Assembly: GCA_965224275.1 (NCBI GenBank)
Contig: CBDCYR010000009.1
Coordinates: 1-64,000, forward strand
Direction: 5' to 3'
Origin: CAUZWH01 sp965224275
GTDB taxonomy: Bacteria; Pseudomonadota; Alphaproteobacteria; SHVV01
Length of the DNA stretch: 64,000 bases
The translations under genes were made by a program, and so were the position numbers. This document shows, piece by piece, positions 45,106 to 54,592 of this stretch (position 1 is its first letter; every line of letters starts with the position of its first letter). The notes under the pieces were generated by a model that searched no databases, was not told where the DNA came from, and saw only the letters and a program-made list of their open reading frames with translations.

Positions 45106-48065
45106 TTAGTAGTACTCTCGGATATACCCGTACGCGCGTTCAAACAGCTCGGTATCCTGGTGGAGCTTGTATTTGAACAGCGTCTGCCGCAGGGCCTTTC
45201 TTACCTCCCGCTCGCCAGCATGGGTCGCCTGCCATCCGTCGAAACGGACCTGCCGGACGATTTCGTCAATGTCGTCGACGATGCGTTGCACCATCACTGG
45301 TGTGTTGTTGTTTCTGGCTTCCTCGAACAGTTCAGTGAGCGCCGCCCTGCCGCGATCGATCTCTTCGTCATCCGGCGTGTCGCGCTCCATCTTGACGACA
45401 TCCTTCGCGAGATCCAGAAGGGCCTTGAGGAAATCGATGCTCACCAGAAGTCCCTGCTCATGGCGTTTCTTCAGATCCTCCAGCCGTTCCGCCAGTTCCT
45501 TGTAGGTGGGGTTCACCGAGTGCTTTCGGAGACGCGCCGTCAGTTTGATCGAAATCTCCTTCGCCTTCTTTTCGGGGTCCGGATCGCCAAGCACGGCCTC
45601 AAGCAGGCCCGCATCGACGACGAGCGTGTCGAGGTCGTCGCGGACTGCATCCACATGTACGTTCTCATGGATCAACTCGATCGTTTTCGCGCCTAGCCGG
45701 TGCCAGAGTAGCCTGCCGGTGCCGGTCGATGGTTTCAGGGACTCGTAGACTTGGGCCAACCAGCGATAGTTTTTTTCATGAGGGGTAAGGATCGGGTCGG
45801 GCGACAACCCCTCCCAGATACGGCAGAGGACGTTGAATTCGGCCGCGAATGCGTCTCGCCTCTCGTCGTTCGGCAGGCAGTCCTGTGCCGCGATGAGCCC
45901 TTCATATCCTCCCGTGGTCCGGTCGACGCCCGCAAAATACTCGAGACACTTCTGGATCGCCGATGGCAGGACTGCCTTCAATTCGGCGATGTTCGACACC
46001 GCGTTTAGGACTCCCTTCTCGTCGAACTTCAGCGCCTGCGCGACATCGTCGAAGATGCCGAGATAGTCGACGATCAAACCGTGCGTCTTCTGTTCGCCGT
46101 ACGGCCGGTTTGCCCGGCAGATTGCCTGCAGGAGGGTGTGATCGCGCAACGGCTTGTCGAGATACATCGTCTGAAGGATCGGCGCATCGAAGCCTGTCAG
46201 CAGTTTCGACGTGACGATCAGGATCTTCAGCGGGTCCTTGGGATTGTGGAAACGATCGAGCAGCTTCTCCTCGGCATCCCTGTCGCGCCGATAGGGAGCG
46301 TACTGCTCCTCCCCGCTGTTAGCCGAAATGACGATGTCCGAGGTTTCCGGGGGCAGGTGGCGATCCAGCTCCTGTTTGTAGAGCAGGCAACACTCGCGAT
46401 CGAAAGTCACTACCTGAGATCCGAACCCGTTCGGGGCGACCTTTTCCTGGTAGTGCTTCGCGATGTCGGCGCAGATAGCGCTGATCCGCTCCGGCGCCTT
46501 GACTAGGATCGCCATTTTGGCCGCCGCACGGCCAAGCTTGTCGCGGTCTTCGTCGGTCAGGCCCTCGGTCAGTTCCGCAAAGGCCTCCTCGATCGCCTCC
46601 TGGTCGATATGCAGGTCGACCAGCCGGGGTTCGAAATGCAGCGGCTTGGTCGCACCGTCACGGATCGAATCGTCGAGGCCGTATCGACTCATGTAGCCGT
46701 TCTCGTCGATCTCAGCTCCGAACGCGTAAAAAGTGTTCCTGTCAGCACGGTTGATAGGAGTGCCGGTCAGGCCGAAAAGGAATGCGTTCGGCAGCGCCTC
46801 GCGCATCTTTCGGCCGAGGTCGCCCTCCTGCGTGCGGTGCGCCTCGTCGACCATCACTATAATGTTGTCACGTTCGTTCAAGACGCCGCCAGCCTCTCCG
46901 AACTTGTGGATGGTCGTAATGATGACCTTCCGCACGTCCTTTTCGAGAAGGTCCGACAGTTCCTTGCGGCTGTCCGTGCGCACTAGGTTAGCCATGTCGG
47001 CGGCGTAGAAGGTCCCGGAGATCTGAGTGTCGAGGTCGAGCCGATCCACGACCACCAGGACAGTCGGGTTCTTTAGAGCAGGGTGGAGCCGCAGCTTGCG
47101 GGCGGCGAAAAGCATCAGCAGCGACTTCCCCGAGCCCTGGAAATGCCAGATCAGCCCCTTGCGTGGCTGGCCGGCGACGACGCGCTCGACGATCTTGTTC
47201 ACCCCCTCGACCTGCTGGTATCGGGCAATGATCTTGATGCGTCGCTGGCCCTTCTGTGTCGCGAAAGCGACAAAACTGGCGAGCAGGTCCAGCATCATCG
47301 CTGGTCGTAGCATCGATGTGACCGCCTTCTCGACCTCGCCCAGAGAATGCAGGCCCCCCACCTCTGTCCGCCAGGGCCCCAGAGATCGACAGGCATCCGG
47401 ACGGAACCGTAGCGATACTCCTTGCCCTCGGTGGCAACGGAAAAGACGTTCGGCACGAACAGCTCCGGTACGTTCTGCTCGTAGTCGTCATGGACCTGGA
47501 GCACGGCGTCGAACCAACTCTGGCTGGAACGGACCGGCGTCTTGGCCTCGATGAGGACAAGCGGCAGGCCGTTGACGAGCAGCACCAGATCGGCGCGCTT
47601 TTCGGTCTTGCCGGCGCAGAAGGTGAGTTGCTGTGTGACGACGAAGCTGTTCTGCTCGATGTCGTCGAAATCGATCAGGCGGATTGTGACATGCTCGCCA
47701 TTCGAGCCGAAGGGCATGGAGCGTTCGCCGAGCATCCAGGCGGTGAATTCCTCGTTGGCCTTCACTAGCCCGTCTGAGCGGGCGCTCATGACGATGGCGC
47801 GCAGGCGGTAGAGCACGTCTTCCACGAGGGACGGATTGGCGGCGATATCGGGGTTAAGCCGAATCAGTGCGCCGCGCAGATAAACCTCGACCAGCGCCTC
47901 TTGCGACTGGCGCGGCAGGTCGGCGGAACCGACGAAGTGCCAGCCGAGGCCAGAGATTGTGCTGCCCTGCCGGGCGAGACCGGGTGTGACCGTGGCCGGA
48001 CTGGTCGTGCCGGTGAGACGGTCACGGATGAAAGCTTCGACGGTGTTGGCTTCGTTGAGAGACAC
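45106..48065 (-). pseudogene. hsdR: Type I restriction endonuclease subunit R, frameshifted
   Basis: The GTG at 48065 lies two bases after the hsdS stop. The N-terminal nuclease domain has the D...ExK core (ADLVLLVNGLPLVLIEAKTP). One base is missing in GATCTCTGGGGCCCTGG at about 47373-47390, where DLWGP should be followed by WRTEVGGLHSLGEV. The rest is open to 45106 in the next frame. The translocase has Walker A HFQGSGKSLLM, MVDEAHRTQEGDLG, GLTGTPINRAD and ICRANRPYG. Rebuilt it is about 985 residues, a normal HsdR length. If the indel is real, restriction is lost while methylation may persist. Confidence 0.88.
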
Positions 48066-48067
48066 GT

Positions 48068-49258
48068 TCAGCCCTCGGAAAAGGCTCGGGTTGAAATCCG
48101 TTCATAGACGCATCGGAATGCCTTGCGCCTCTCGGCCGCTCGTCGTACTTCAATCTCCAGTTGCGAGACGGCATCTACGATCTCGCGCTGGGCTGCCTCT
48201 TCTGGAACCCAAATTGGAAACTCAGAGACAAGCTTCGTATTAAGTGCGTGTTGGTTAGAGCCGTGGCTCCAATGACGAAGCGGTTCGTAGCAAGCATCGA
48301 GCTGATAGAAGAGGAATTCGGGAAGTATATTCTGCCGGGGCGTAACGGCGGCGAAGTTCTGATTGATCGAGGAATCAATCTCTAGGAAGGCAGCTTTGCC
48401 GCGCGTGGCTCCTTGGCCGATCATTGCGACCAAGGTCGACTTTGCGGGGATAATGCGGAGGGAGCAATTCGCAAGCGCCTCTTGAGTGATATATTCGTCG
48501 GGAGCGGTGATGTAGCGTTCATTGACTTTGCCAGTCGGCAGCCAGGGCACATCGCCCTCCCAGAAATCCGGGTTCTTTCGGCTGGGGGTAGTCCCGTTTC
48601 GAACGGTGGCAACATCAGCGACGCACGCATTTGCTTTCGACCTACGATTGGTAAGGAAATAATCGAGGTATATCGCTAGCCGGGCGGTGTTCGTCGCTTT
48701 CTCCAACTCGTACAGGCACGCCTTAAATTGCTCAGCAGCGCCTAACATTTCCACCAGGCGCGTCTGTTGCTGGATCGGCGGCAGGGCGAGCTCGAACGAA
48801 GCCAGGTCGGAAAAGTTTACATATGGATTGACTGATCCCTTCGATTCGCGAATTGAATACTGCGCGAATGCTTCTGTCTGCATGATGAACGGCAACAATC
48901 TGGGCAGAAGCACCGAGTGGTCCGCCGACTCCAGCACATAGGTCGTATTTGCAGTGATGCCCTCGAAGTGAGCGACCGCGATTTTCCGCAGGTACGTTCG
49001 CCGCGACCCATACAATACATGTCCGGGCTTGACATGTCCGGGCTTGAAGCGCATGTGGAAGGCGGGGCCAAGGTAGCCATCACCGATCTGACCCCAACGG
49101 CGGATTCGAAGGTCATCGGTGTCCATATGGTCTCCCGCTACGTATCGTTCGAGGCCAGTCTCCTCAGGATCGACTTTATCTTTAACCTGACGCACGGCGT
49201 CGCCAAACGCGACATTCGTCCACCCAGACTTGGCCTGCTTAGTCGGCAACTCAGGCAT
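48068..49258 (-). CDS. hsdS: Type I restriction-modification specificity subunit S
   Basis: 396 residues with two target-recognition domains separated by a conserved helix. TRD1 is about residues 20-160 and is closed by SFELALPPIQQQTRLVEML. TRD2 starts VADVATVRNGTTPSRKNPDF and is closed by FPIWVPEEAAQREIVDAVSQ. HsdS reads the bipartite DNA site and holds the M and R subunits. The start overlaps the end of hsdM by eight bases. TRD1 contains a five-residue tandem duplication (KPGHVKPGHV). GC is lower than in hsdM, typical of exchanged specificity genes. Confidence 0.92.
   Translation of the reverse strand: MPELPTKQAKSGWTNVAFGDAVRQVKDKVDPEETGLERYVAGDHMDTDDLRIRRWGQIGDGYLGPAFHMRFKPGHVKPGHVLYGSRRTYLRKIAVAHFEGITANTTYVLESADHSVLLPRLLPFIMQTEAFAQYSIRESKGSVNPYVNFSDLASFELALPPIQQQTRLVEMLGAAEQFKACLYELEKATNTARLAIYLDYFLTNRRSKANACVADVATVRNGTTPSRKNPDFWEGDVPWLPTGKVNERYITAPDEYITQEALANCSLRIIPAKSTLVAMIGQGATRGKAAFLEIDSSINQNFAAVTPRQNILPEFLFYQLDACYEPLRHWSHGSNQHALNTKLVSEFPIWVPEEAAQREIVDAVSQLEIEVRRAAERRKAFRCVYERISTRAFSEG
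49017..49046 (-). repeat. 15-bp tandem duplication inside hsdS
   Basis: ACATGTCCGGGCTTG occurs twice in tandem (49017-49031 and 49032-49046) and encodes KPGHV twice. It keeps the frame and lies within the first recognition domain. Confidence 0.9.
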
Positions 49259-50759
49259 CCGCGGCCTCCTGAACGACGACTTGGTCGAGCGTCTTTACGA
49301 GAGCGTCCATGCCGGTCCAGAACTCCCGCCCTTCCAAGTCGAATTGCTCCCACGTGTCGGACAGCGTCTCTTCGTGTCTGGTCTTGTTGACCGTGGGTTT
49401 TCGAGTCAAGTAGTGGTGAATGGTGAGGTCGCCCTTTTGGGCGAGAATCTCTTCCGTTGTCGCGACATGGGCGAACTCGGGTTCGTTTTCGAAAGCGCGA
49501 TAGGCAGCCAGAATTCGTTCTTGGTGTTGAGGCTTAAGAAAGCTTTGCTTGTCCTCGCGAGCAATCTCGTGGATTGCGTCGATAAACAACGTCTTGCCCA
49601 TCGTTGCCTTCGGCTTCAGTGACCTGCAGATGACAACGCAGGCCTCCATCGGCGAGTTGTAGAAGAGTCCCGGTCCGAGCCCCAGAACGCACTCCACAAG
49701 ATCGGCCTCGATTAGCTTGCGCCGCATTTCGGCCTCTTCGTTGCGAAAGAGTACGCCGTGTGGGAAGAGGATCGCGCAGCGCCCGGTCTCTGGGTCCATG
49801 CTCTTCAGGATGTGTTGAAAAAAGGCGTAGTCCGCGCGCCCCTGCGGCGGGGTCCCGAGGAAGTTGCGACCCCAGGCATCCCTCTCCCACGCGCCGCGGT
49901 TCCACTTCTTGATTGAGTAGGGTGGATTGGCGAGGACTACGTCGAAGGTGCGTAGACCATCACCGCTGGCGAAAGAGGGCGCCACAAGCGTGTTGCCACT
50001 GGAGATCTGGAAATCCGATACGCCGTGGATGACGAGGTTCATCCGGGAGATGGCGGCGGTGATGGTGATGAGCTCCTGTCCGAAAAGGCCCATGGTCCGC
50101 GTCTCTTCTCCGCGCCGTTTCACTTCGGCCAAGCAAGAGATGAGCATGCCGCCGGTGCCGCAGGTGGGGTCGTAAATGTTCTCGCCCGGTTTCGGCTCAA
50201 GCATCTGCGCCATGAGATGTACGAGAGTCCGGTTGGTGTAGAACTCCTGCGCGGTGTGGCCGCTGTCGTCAGCGAACTTCTTGATGAGGTATTCGTAGCC
50301 GATGCCAAGCTCGTCCTCGGGCACCGCCGTAAGTGTCAGGTCGTGTTTGGAGAAGTGCTCGATCAGGTTCTTGAGCGTGGCGTCGGGCACCTGACCCTTG
50401 TCGGTCCAGGGCGCGTTACCGAACCCGCCCTGTAGCCGCTCCGGGTTCGCGGCCTCGGTGGCGAGGAAGGCTGAAAGTAGCGTCCGCCCGACATCTTTCG
50501 GTGTGCTGCGCACGTCGTTCCAGTGCGCGCCCTCCGGGATGATGAACCGGTCATTGGCAGTTGCAATGGCGTAGCCCTCGTCGCCAGTTTCGTCGAGCGC
50601 CTCCTGGTAGTCCTCGTCCCAGACGTCGGAGAGACGTTTGAAGAACATCAGCGGGAATATGTACTGCTTGTAGTCGCTGGCATCGACAAGGCCGCGCAGA
50701 AGCGTCGCTGCGCCCCAGAGATAGCTTTCGAGTTCACGCTGGGAGAGGTGTTCACTCAT
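49251..50759 (-). CDS. hsdM: Type I restriction-modification DNA methylase subunit M (second copy)
   Basis: 502 residues. An N-terminal HsdM helical domain (YKQYIFPLMFFKRLSDVWDE) is followed by the N6-adenine methylase: SAM motif YDPTCGTGGMLIS near residue 196 and catalytic NPPY near 276 (VVLANPPYSIKKWNR). Its start overlaps the stop of the other hsdM by four bases, and its end overlaps hsdS by eight, so all are co-translated. It is clearly a paralogue, not a duplicate, of the upstream hsdM: lengths match but sequence differs throughout. Confidence 0.92.
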   Translation of the reverse strand: MSEHLSQRELESYLWGAATLLRGLVDASDYKQYIFPLMFFKRLSDVWDEDYQEALDETGDEGYAIATANDRFIIPEGAHWNDVRSTPKDVGRTLLSAFLATEAANPERLQGGFGNAPWTDKGQVPDATLKNLIEHFSKHDLTLTAVPEDELGIGYEYLIKKFADDSGHTAQEFYTNRTLVHLMAQMLEPKPGENIYDPTCGTGGMLISCLAEVKRRGEETRTMGLFGQELITITAAISRMNLVIHGVSDFQISSGNTLVAPSFASGDGLRTFDVVLANPPYSIKKWNRGAWERDAWGRNFLGTPPQGRADYAFFQHILKSMDPETGRCAILFPHGVLFRNEEAEMRRKLIEADLVECVLGLGPGLFYNSPMEACVVICRSLKPKATMGKTLFIDAIHEIAREDKQSFLKPQHQERILAAYRAFENEPEFAHVATTEEILAQKGDLTIHHYLTRKPTVNKTRHEETLSDTWEQFDLEGREFWTGMDALVKTLDQVVVQEAADA

Positions 50760-52267
50760 TGCAGCCAGCCTCCTTCATTCAGGGCCTTGCGCAGGCGATC
50801 CTCGGCCACGCGCGCGTCCGCAAGGGCCGACTTGAAGGTGTCGACTGCTTCAGTGAGTGGCGGGATGTCCTCGCCGATCCGTGGGAGCACGTAGCGGGAG
50901 ATGTTGAGCGTCCAGCCCTCCTTCTTGATTTGGTCGATGGTCGCTACCTTTGCGCGATCTTCGACATTCTTGAACGCCCGACACCACGATACGATCTGAT
51001 CGCTGTGTTCTTGGTCGAGGAAGTTCTGCGCCCTGCCTTTGCGGAAAAGGCTTGAGGCGTCGATGATCAGGACCTTGTTCCGGCGCTCCGCTGGTTTCTT
51101 GCGACGCAGAACGACGATGCAGCCGGCCAGCTGAGTGCCGTAAAAAAGGTTCGGCGCGAGACCGATAATGGCTTCGATCATGTCGTTCGCGAGCATGGCT
51201 TGGCGGATAGAGCCTTCAGCGGACTTCCTGAACAGGGCGCCTTGAGGCAGGACCACGGCCATCCGGCTGTTCCCAGTAGGCGCCGTCGAGGCGATCATGT
51301 GCTGGACGAAGGCGTAGTCGCCATAGCTTTCCGGTGGGATACCGTATTGGGCACGACCCCATGGATCGGCCTCCCAGAGCTCGCGACCCCATTCTTTCAG
51401 CGAGAATGGAGGATTGGCGATCACACAGTCGAAGGTCGCGATCCCTCCGGTGCTGGAGTCGGTGAAGGTGGGGCTGCGGAGGGTATCCTCGCGGGCGATC
51501 TGGAAGTCCTCGATCCCGTGCAATACGAGGTTCATGCGAGCGATAGCGGATGTGGTCAGGTTCTTCTCCTGACCGTAGATCTTGCCGTAGAACGTCCGTG
51601 GATCACCGCCTTTGCGCATGACGTGTTCGATTGCACCCAGCAGCATGCCACCCGTGCCGCAAGCTGGGTCGTAGATGCTCTCACCTTCCTGGGGGTCGAG
51701 GATCTCAACCATCATGCGAACGACACTGCGCGGCGTGTAGAACTCGCCAGCCTTATTGCGTCGCGTAACGTCTGCAAACTTCCCAATCAGATACTCGTAG
51801 GCGTCGCCAAGGACGTCAGTGCTGACCACAGAATTCCCGAGGCGGATGTCGGAGAAGCCTTCAATTAGGTCCTTGAGCAGTTCGTCCGAGAACTTTTCCC
51901 TGTTTCCCCAGTCGGCGGTGCCGAAGACGCGAAACAACGTATCCGGATTGGCGCGCTCGATCTCCTGCATTGCGCGATGAAGCGCGGCACCGACATTGAC
52001 AGCCACCTCGCGAACATCGTTCCAGTGGCAGCCATCCGGAACCACGAAGCGGTGGATTTCGGGGAAGAGGGAGGGATCGGCCTCGCCATAGATTTCCTGC
52101 GCTTCGGCCGTTTCTTCGTTCCAGACGTCGCTGATCCGCTTAAAGAATAGCAAGGGCAGGATGTACCCCTTCCAGTCCGTGCGATCGACGGCCGATCCCC
52201 GAAGGGTGTTGGCGGCATCCCACAACGCGGACTTCAAGCGCGACACATCTACCGACACGTGGCTCAC
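50756..52267 (-). CDS. hsdM: Type I restriction-modification DNA methylase subunit M (first copy)
   Basis: 503 residues from a GTG at 52267 that overlaps the stop of the antitoxin-like gene. Helical N-terminus WKGYILPLLFFKRISDVWNE; SAM motif YDPACGTGGMLLG near residue 198; catalytic NPPF near 282 (CVIANPPFSLKEWGR). The C-terminus (AVDTFKSALADARVAEDRLR) is a coiled coil. Two different M subunits with one S and one R suggest an M1M2S methylase instead of the usual M2S, or a distinct subtype (inference). Confidence 0.92.
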   Translation of the reverse strand: MSHVSVDVSRLKSALWDAANTLRGSAVDRTDWKGYILPLLFFKRISDVWNEETAEAQEIYGEADPSLFPEIHRFVVPDGCHWNDVREVAVNVGAALHRAMQEIERANPDTLFRVFGTADWGNREKFSDELLKDLIEGFSDIRLGNSVVSTDVLGDAYEYLIGKFADVTRRNKAGEFYTPRSVVRMMVEILDPQEGESIYDPACGTGGMLLGAIEHVMRKGGDPRTFYGKIYGQEKNLTTSAIARMNLVLHGIEDFQIAREDTLRSPTFTDSSTGGIATFDCVIANPPFSLKEWGRELWEADPWGRAQYGIPPESYGDYAFVQHMIASTAPTGNSRMAVVLPQGALFRKSAEGSIRQAMLANDMIEAIIGLAPNLFYGTQLAGCIVVLRRKKPAERRNKVLIIDASSLFRKGRAQNFLDQEHSDQIVSWCRAFKNVEDRAKVATIDQIKKEGWTLNISRYVLPRIGEDIPPLTEAVDTFKSALADARVAEDRLRKALNEGGWLQ

Positions 52268-52479
52268 TCTCCCTTTTGGGGCTCCTGTTGGCCTTTTCGG
52301 GCATTGCCGACATCAAGCGCCTTCAGCCGCTCGTATTCCTCCAATGCCAACACGACGATGACAGGCCGTCCGTGCTTTGCCACTGCTACCGGCTTGGCGC
52401 GAGCAAGATCTATCAGGCGTCCGAAGCCGTATTTCGCCTCTTTCGCGCTCGGGTCTGCATGGGACTCCCCGCCTATGAT
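52264..52479 (-). CDS. Phd/YefM-type antitoxin-like protein coupled to hsdM, start unclear
   Basis: The minus-strand frame reads ADPSAKEAKYGFGRLIDLAR, AKPVAVAKHGRPVIVVLALE and EYERLKALDVGNARKGQQEP, with its TGA at 52264-52266 overlapping the GTG of hsdM. K-H-G-R-P-V-x-V-x-L-x-x-E-E-Y-E-R-L is the Phd/YefM signature. No ATG, GTG or TTG exists between the preceding stop (52480-52482) and ADPSAKEA, so either a rare start (ATA/ATC) is used or the 5' end was lost. About 65-72 residues. No toxin partner is adjacent. It may act as a repressor of the restriction operon (inference). Confidence 0.6.
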   Translation of the reverse strand: MIGGESHADPSAKEAKYGFGRLIDLARAKPVAVAKHGRPVIVVLALEEYERLKALDVGNARKGQQEPQKGE

Positions 52480-52619
52480 TCATCCAATTGTGGCCAATTT
52501 GGCCGAAAGAGCAATGGACACTTGTTCGGCACGCAGATTGGAAGCCGATCAGTGTAGCAACGCATTGATTTTTTTGACTCTACGGGACTAGCGACGATGC
52601 CGAATAACATCTGACGCAC

Positions 52620-52709
52620 TATGTGATTAAGCGCCTGCGCTACCGGCTCGCGCAGTCCCACCACGCCGACGGATTCTTTCTGAAAGGGGCCATGTTGCTG
52701 ATGACATGA
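52620..52709 (+). pseudogene. AbiEii-type nucleotidyltransferase toxin, short N-terminal fragment
   Basis: The plus strand encodes VIKRLRYRLAQSHHADGFFL followed by KGAMLLMT and a stop at 52707-52709. The RLxxSxHADxFxLKGAMLL pattern opens the catalytic domain of AbiEii/AbiGii toxins. Only about 29 residues remain, without a start codon. A relic between two toxin-antitoxin loci. Confidence 0.5.
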
Positions 52710-52753
52710 TTAGACGGGCCGTTTTGCGGCACGCGCGATCTCGATCTCTCGGG

Positions 52754-54061
52754 TCACAGCGATCCGGTACGGGGCAGATTCCCGAGAACATTGTCGATGC
52801 GGTCCTCCAGTCCCTCGAACGCTAAATCGTTCAGGAATTGCCGTCGCCACAGCAGCCGTCGATCGGCATCGCCCAATTCCGCCTGGTCGCAGGCCGCATC
52901 CCAGTTCGTGCCGACGATGGCGACCTGATGCTCCATGATCGCCAGGGCACGCTCTTCCGTGAGAAGGAACTTGTTGGCTGCGGCAAGGCATAGCGACAGC
53001 TGGCTGCGCCGCTCGCGGCCGTGGATCTGCATAGCTTGCGAGGCCTCGCGCCCGGTCCTCGATTGCGGGCAAATGTCGTAGGCGGGTGTAAGGGCGAGAC
53101 TGTTGCCGTCCCAGAAGGCGGCATGGTTCCGGGCATGGTCGTCCGTGTTGCCAACGAGAATGTTGAAGGTCATGCGCGCGAAGAGTTCCTCCAGGGTCTC
53201 GGCCGGGGCGGTGAAGCGCGCCCGGACGATGTCGGCGAGCGCTTCGTAAGACGCATGCGCCGCCATGCGCTCGTCGAGGCCGAGCAGGGTCAGCGCCGAA
53301 ACCATGGCGCGCCGCGTCCACCCGTCCTCTGCGAACTCCCGGTCGAAGCGCCGGATCAGCAGGACATCCCTGTTCATCGCCCGGACAAGCCTGACCGGCG
53401 CAACGTTCAACCCGGCGATGCTCGCGAGACGCATGGCGATGAACTCGGCCTTGACGACGCTGAAGGTGTCGGTCGAGGAGGAGAATTTCGCGACATATCT
53501 GGCTTCTCCATCACGGATGAGCGCCTTCGGCCTCGCGCCCCCGATCGCCGTGCCGTGCTGCAAGGCCTCGGCCAGGTCGGGGGCCAGCGGCAAGCCCCGG
53601 TCGACACGGTCGGCCGAGTCCAGCAGGCGTTCGAGGGTCTCGTTGTCGGCCTCGCGGGGAACGTACTCCGTGGCGGAGACTTGGAAGTCGAGCGCCCCGA
53701 CCCGGTCGGAGCCGGACCGGAGCATGAAGGTGAGCTCGTCGAGATCGGCAATCCCGTTCGCCGTACCGTGGATGCCGACGAGGCGATGGGCGATCACCCG
53801 ACGGCCCCAGGCGTCGGGTGAGCCGTCGCGCAGGGCGTTGGCGATCTCGAGCGGTGGCTCCGGCACGATGGCGCCGCGGCGCAGGGGCAGTTCGGGCGCA
53901 TAGATGGGAATCGCCTCTTCCCTGGCCAGATACGAGCGGCCATAGGTGAAGACGAAGTGATCGTCTTCCGCGTGAATGCGGCCGGTGACCGCCGGAGCCG
54001 TCCTGCCCGGCAGCCAGATCCAGACGAAGGCCTCGCGCGGCCGGGGAGCGTCAGAAGTCAT
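52754..54061 (-). CDS. hipA: HipA-family serine/threonine kinase toxin
   Basis: 435 residues from ATG at 54061, overlapping hipB by 11 bases. The N-terminal HipA couple domain (FVWIWLPGRTAPAVTGRIHA, FTYGRSYLAREEAIPIY) is followed by the kinase: ATP-lysine region ARYVAKFSSSTDTFSVVKAE, the catalytic loop FNILVGNTDDHARNHAAFWD, and the metal-binding LTPAYDICPQSR. HipA kinases phosphorylate a translation factor, often glutamyl-tRNA synthetase, and induce growth arrest or phage-triggered dormancy; the target here is unknown. The gene is intact and paired with its antitoxin. Confidence 0.9.
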   Translation of the reverse strand: MTSDAPRPREAFVWIWLPGRTAPAVTGRIHAEDDHFVFTYGRSYLAREEAIPIYAPELPLRRGAIVPEPPLEIANALRDGSPDAWGRRVIAHRLVGIHGTANGIADLDELTFMLRSGSDRVGALDFQVSATEYVPREADNETLERLLDSADRVDRGLPLAPDLAEALQHGTAIGGARPKALIRDGEARYVAKFSSSTDTFSVVKAEFIAMRLASIAGLNVAPVRLVRAMNRDVLLIRRFDREFAEDGWTRRAMVSALTLLGLDERMAAHASYEALADIVRARFTAPAETLEELFARMTFNILVGNTDDHARNHAAFWDGNSLALTPAYDICPQSRTGREASQAMQIHGRERRSQLSLCLAAANKFLLTEERALAIMEHQVAIVGTNWDAACDQAELGDADRRLLWRRQFLNDLAFEGLEDRIDNVLGNLPRTGSL

Positions 54062-54386
54062 CGTCGACCTCGTGCCGAGGTTTGCGGATCGAGCCCGGCA
54101 TGAGGGCGAGCTTGTCGTCGGTCCGCTCCATCTGCGGAGCGAGTGTCGTCGCCTCGGGAACGAACAGATCGACACCGGTCAGCGTGGCGGCTTCCAGCAC
54201 GAGGCCGATAGCGACCGAGGGGTTGCCCTTCTCAATGAGCTGCAACGTGCTCCTGGCAACGCCGATGCGGGCTGCGAGATCGTGTTCGGACATACGTCGC
54301 CGTTTCCGGGCGAGCTTGATCTGTTTGCCCAGGAGAAGTAGAGCCTCTTCAGTGAGGTGCGAATAGGAACGTGGCGTGCTCGGCAT
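54051..54386 (-). CDS. hipB: HipB-family antitoxin, XRE-type DNA-binding protein
   Basis: 111 residues from MPSTPRSYSHLTEEALLLLG at 54386. I chose this ATG because the promoter -10 box lies at 54418-54423, which rules out the in-frame ATG at 54419. The XRE helix-turn-helix is KQIKLARKRRRMSEHDLAAR plus IGVARSTLQLIEKGNPSVAI. It should neutralise HipA and repress the operon by binding the inverted repeat in its promoter. It overlaps hipA by 11 bases. Confidence 0.9.
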   Translation of the reverse strand: MPSTPRSYSHLTEEALLLLGKQIKLARKRRRMSEHDLAARIGVARSTLQLIEKGNPSVAIGLVLEAATLTGVDLFVPEATTLAPQMERTDDKLALMPGSIRKPRHEVDDDF

Positions 54387-54417
54387 GGATGGCTGAATGA
54401 CTGCGTTATCAATCAAC

Positions 54418-54446
54418 ATAGTATAAGAGACCGCTATATCGGTCAA
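54418..54446 (-). promoter_or_regulatory. hipBA promoter with overlapping operator
   Basis: On the minus strand TTGACC (54441-54446) and TACTAT (54418-54423) are separated by 17 bases, close to sigma-70 consensus. Between them GACCG-N6-CGGTC (54429-54444) is a perfect inverted repeat, well placed for repression by HipB. The antitoxin start follows about 32 bases downstream. Confidence 0.78.
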
Positions 54447-54592
54447 TATGGAATAGGTATGGGTGACGGCGCCGTTCCCCGACCTCACGCCGGAAAGCGT
54501 CGAAAATCAGCGTCTTGCTGGGCCGGTTGAAGATCGCCGAGACGCTGGCGGAATCAAGATCGGGACCCTCAAGGTATCGCGCTTCAGGCTGT

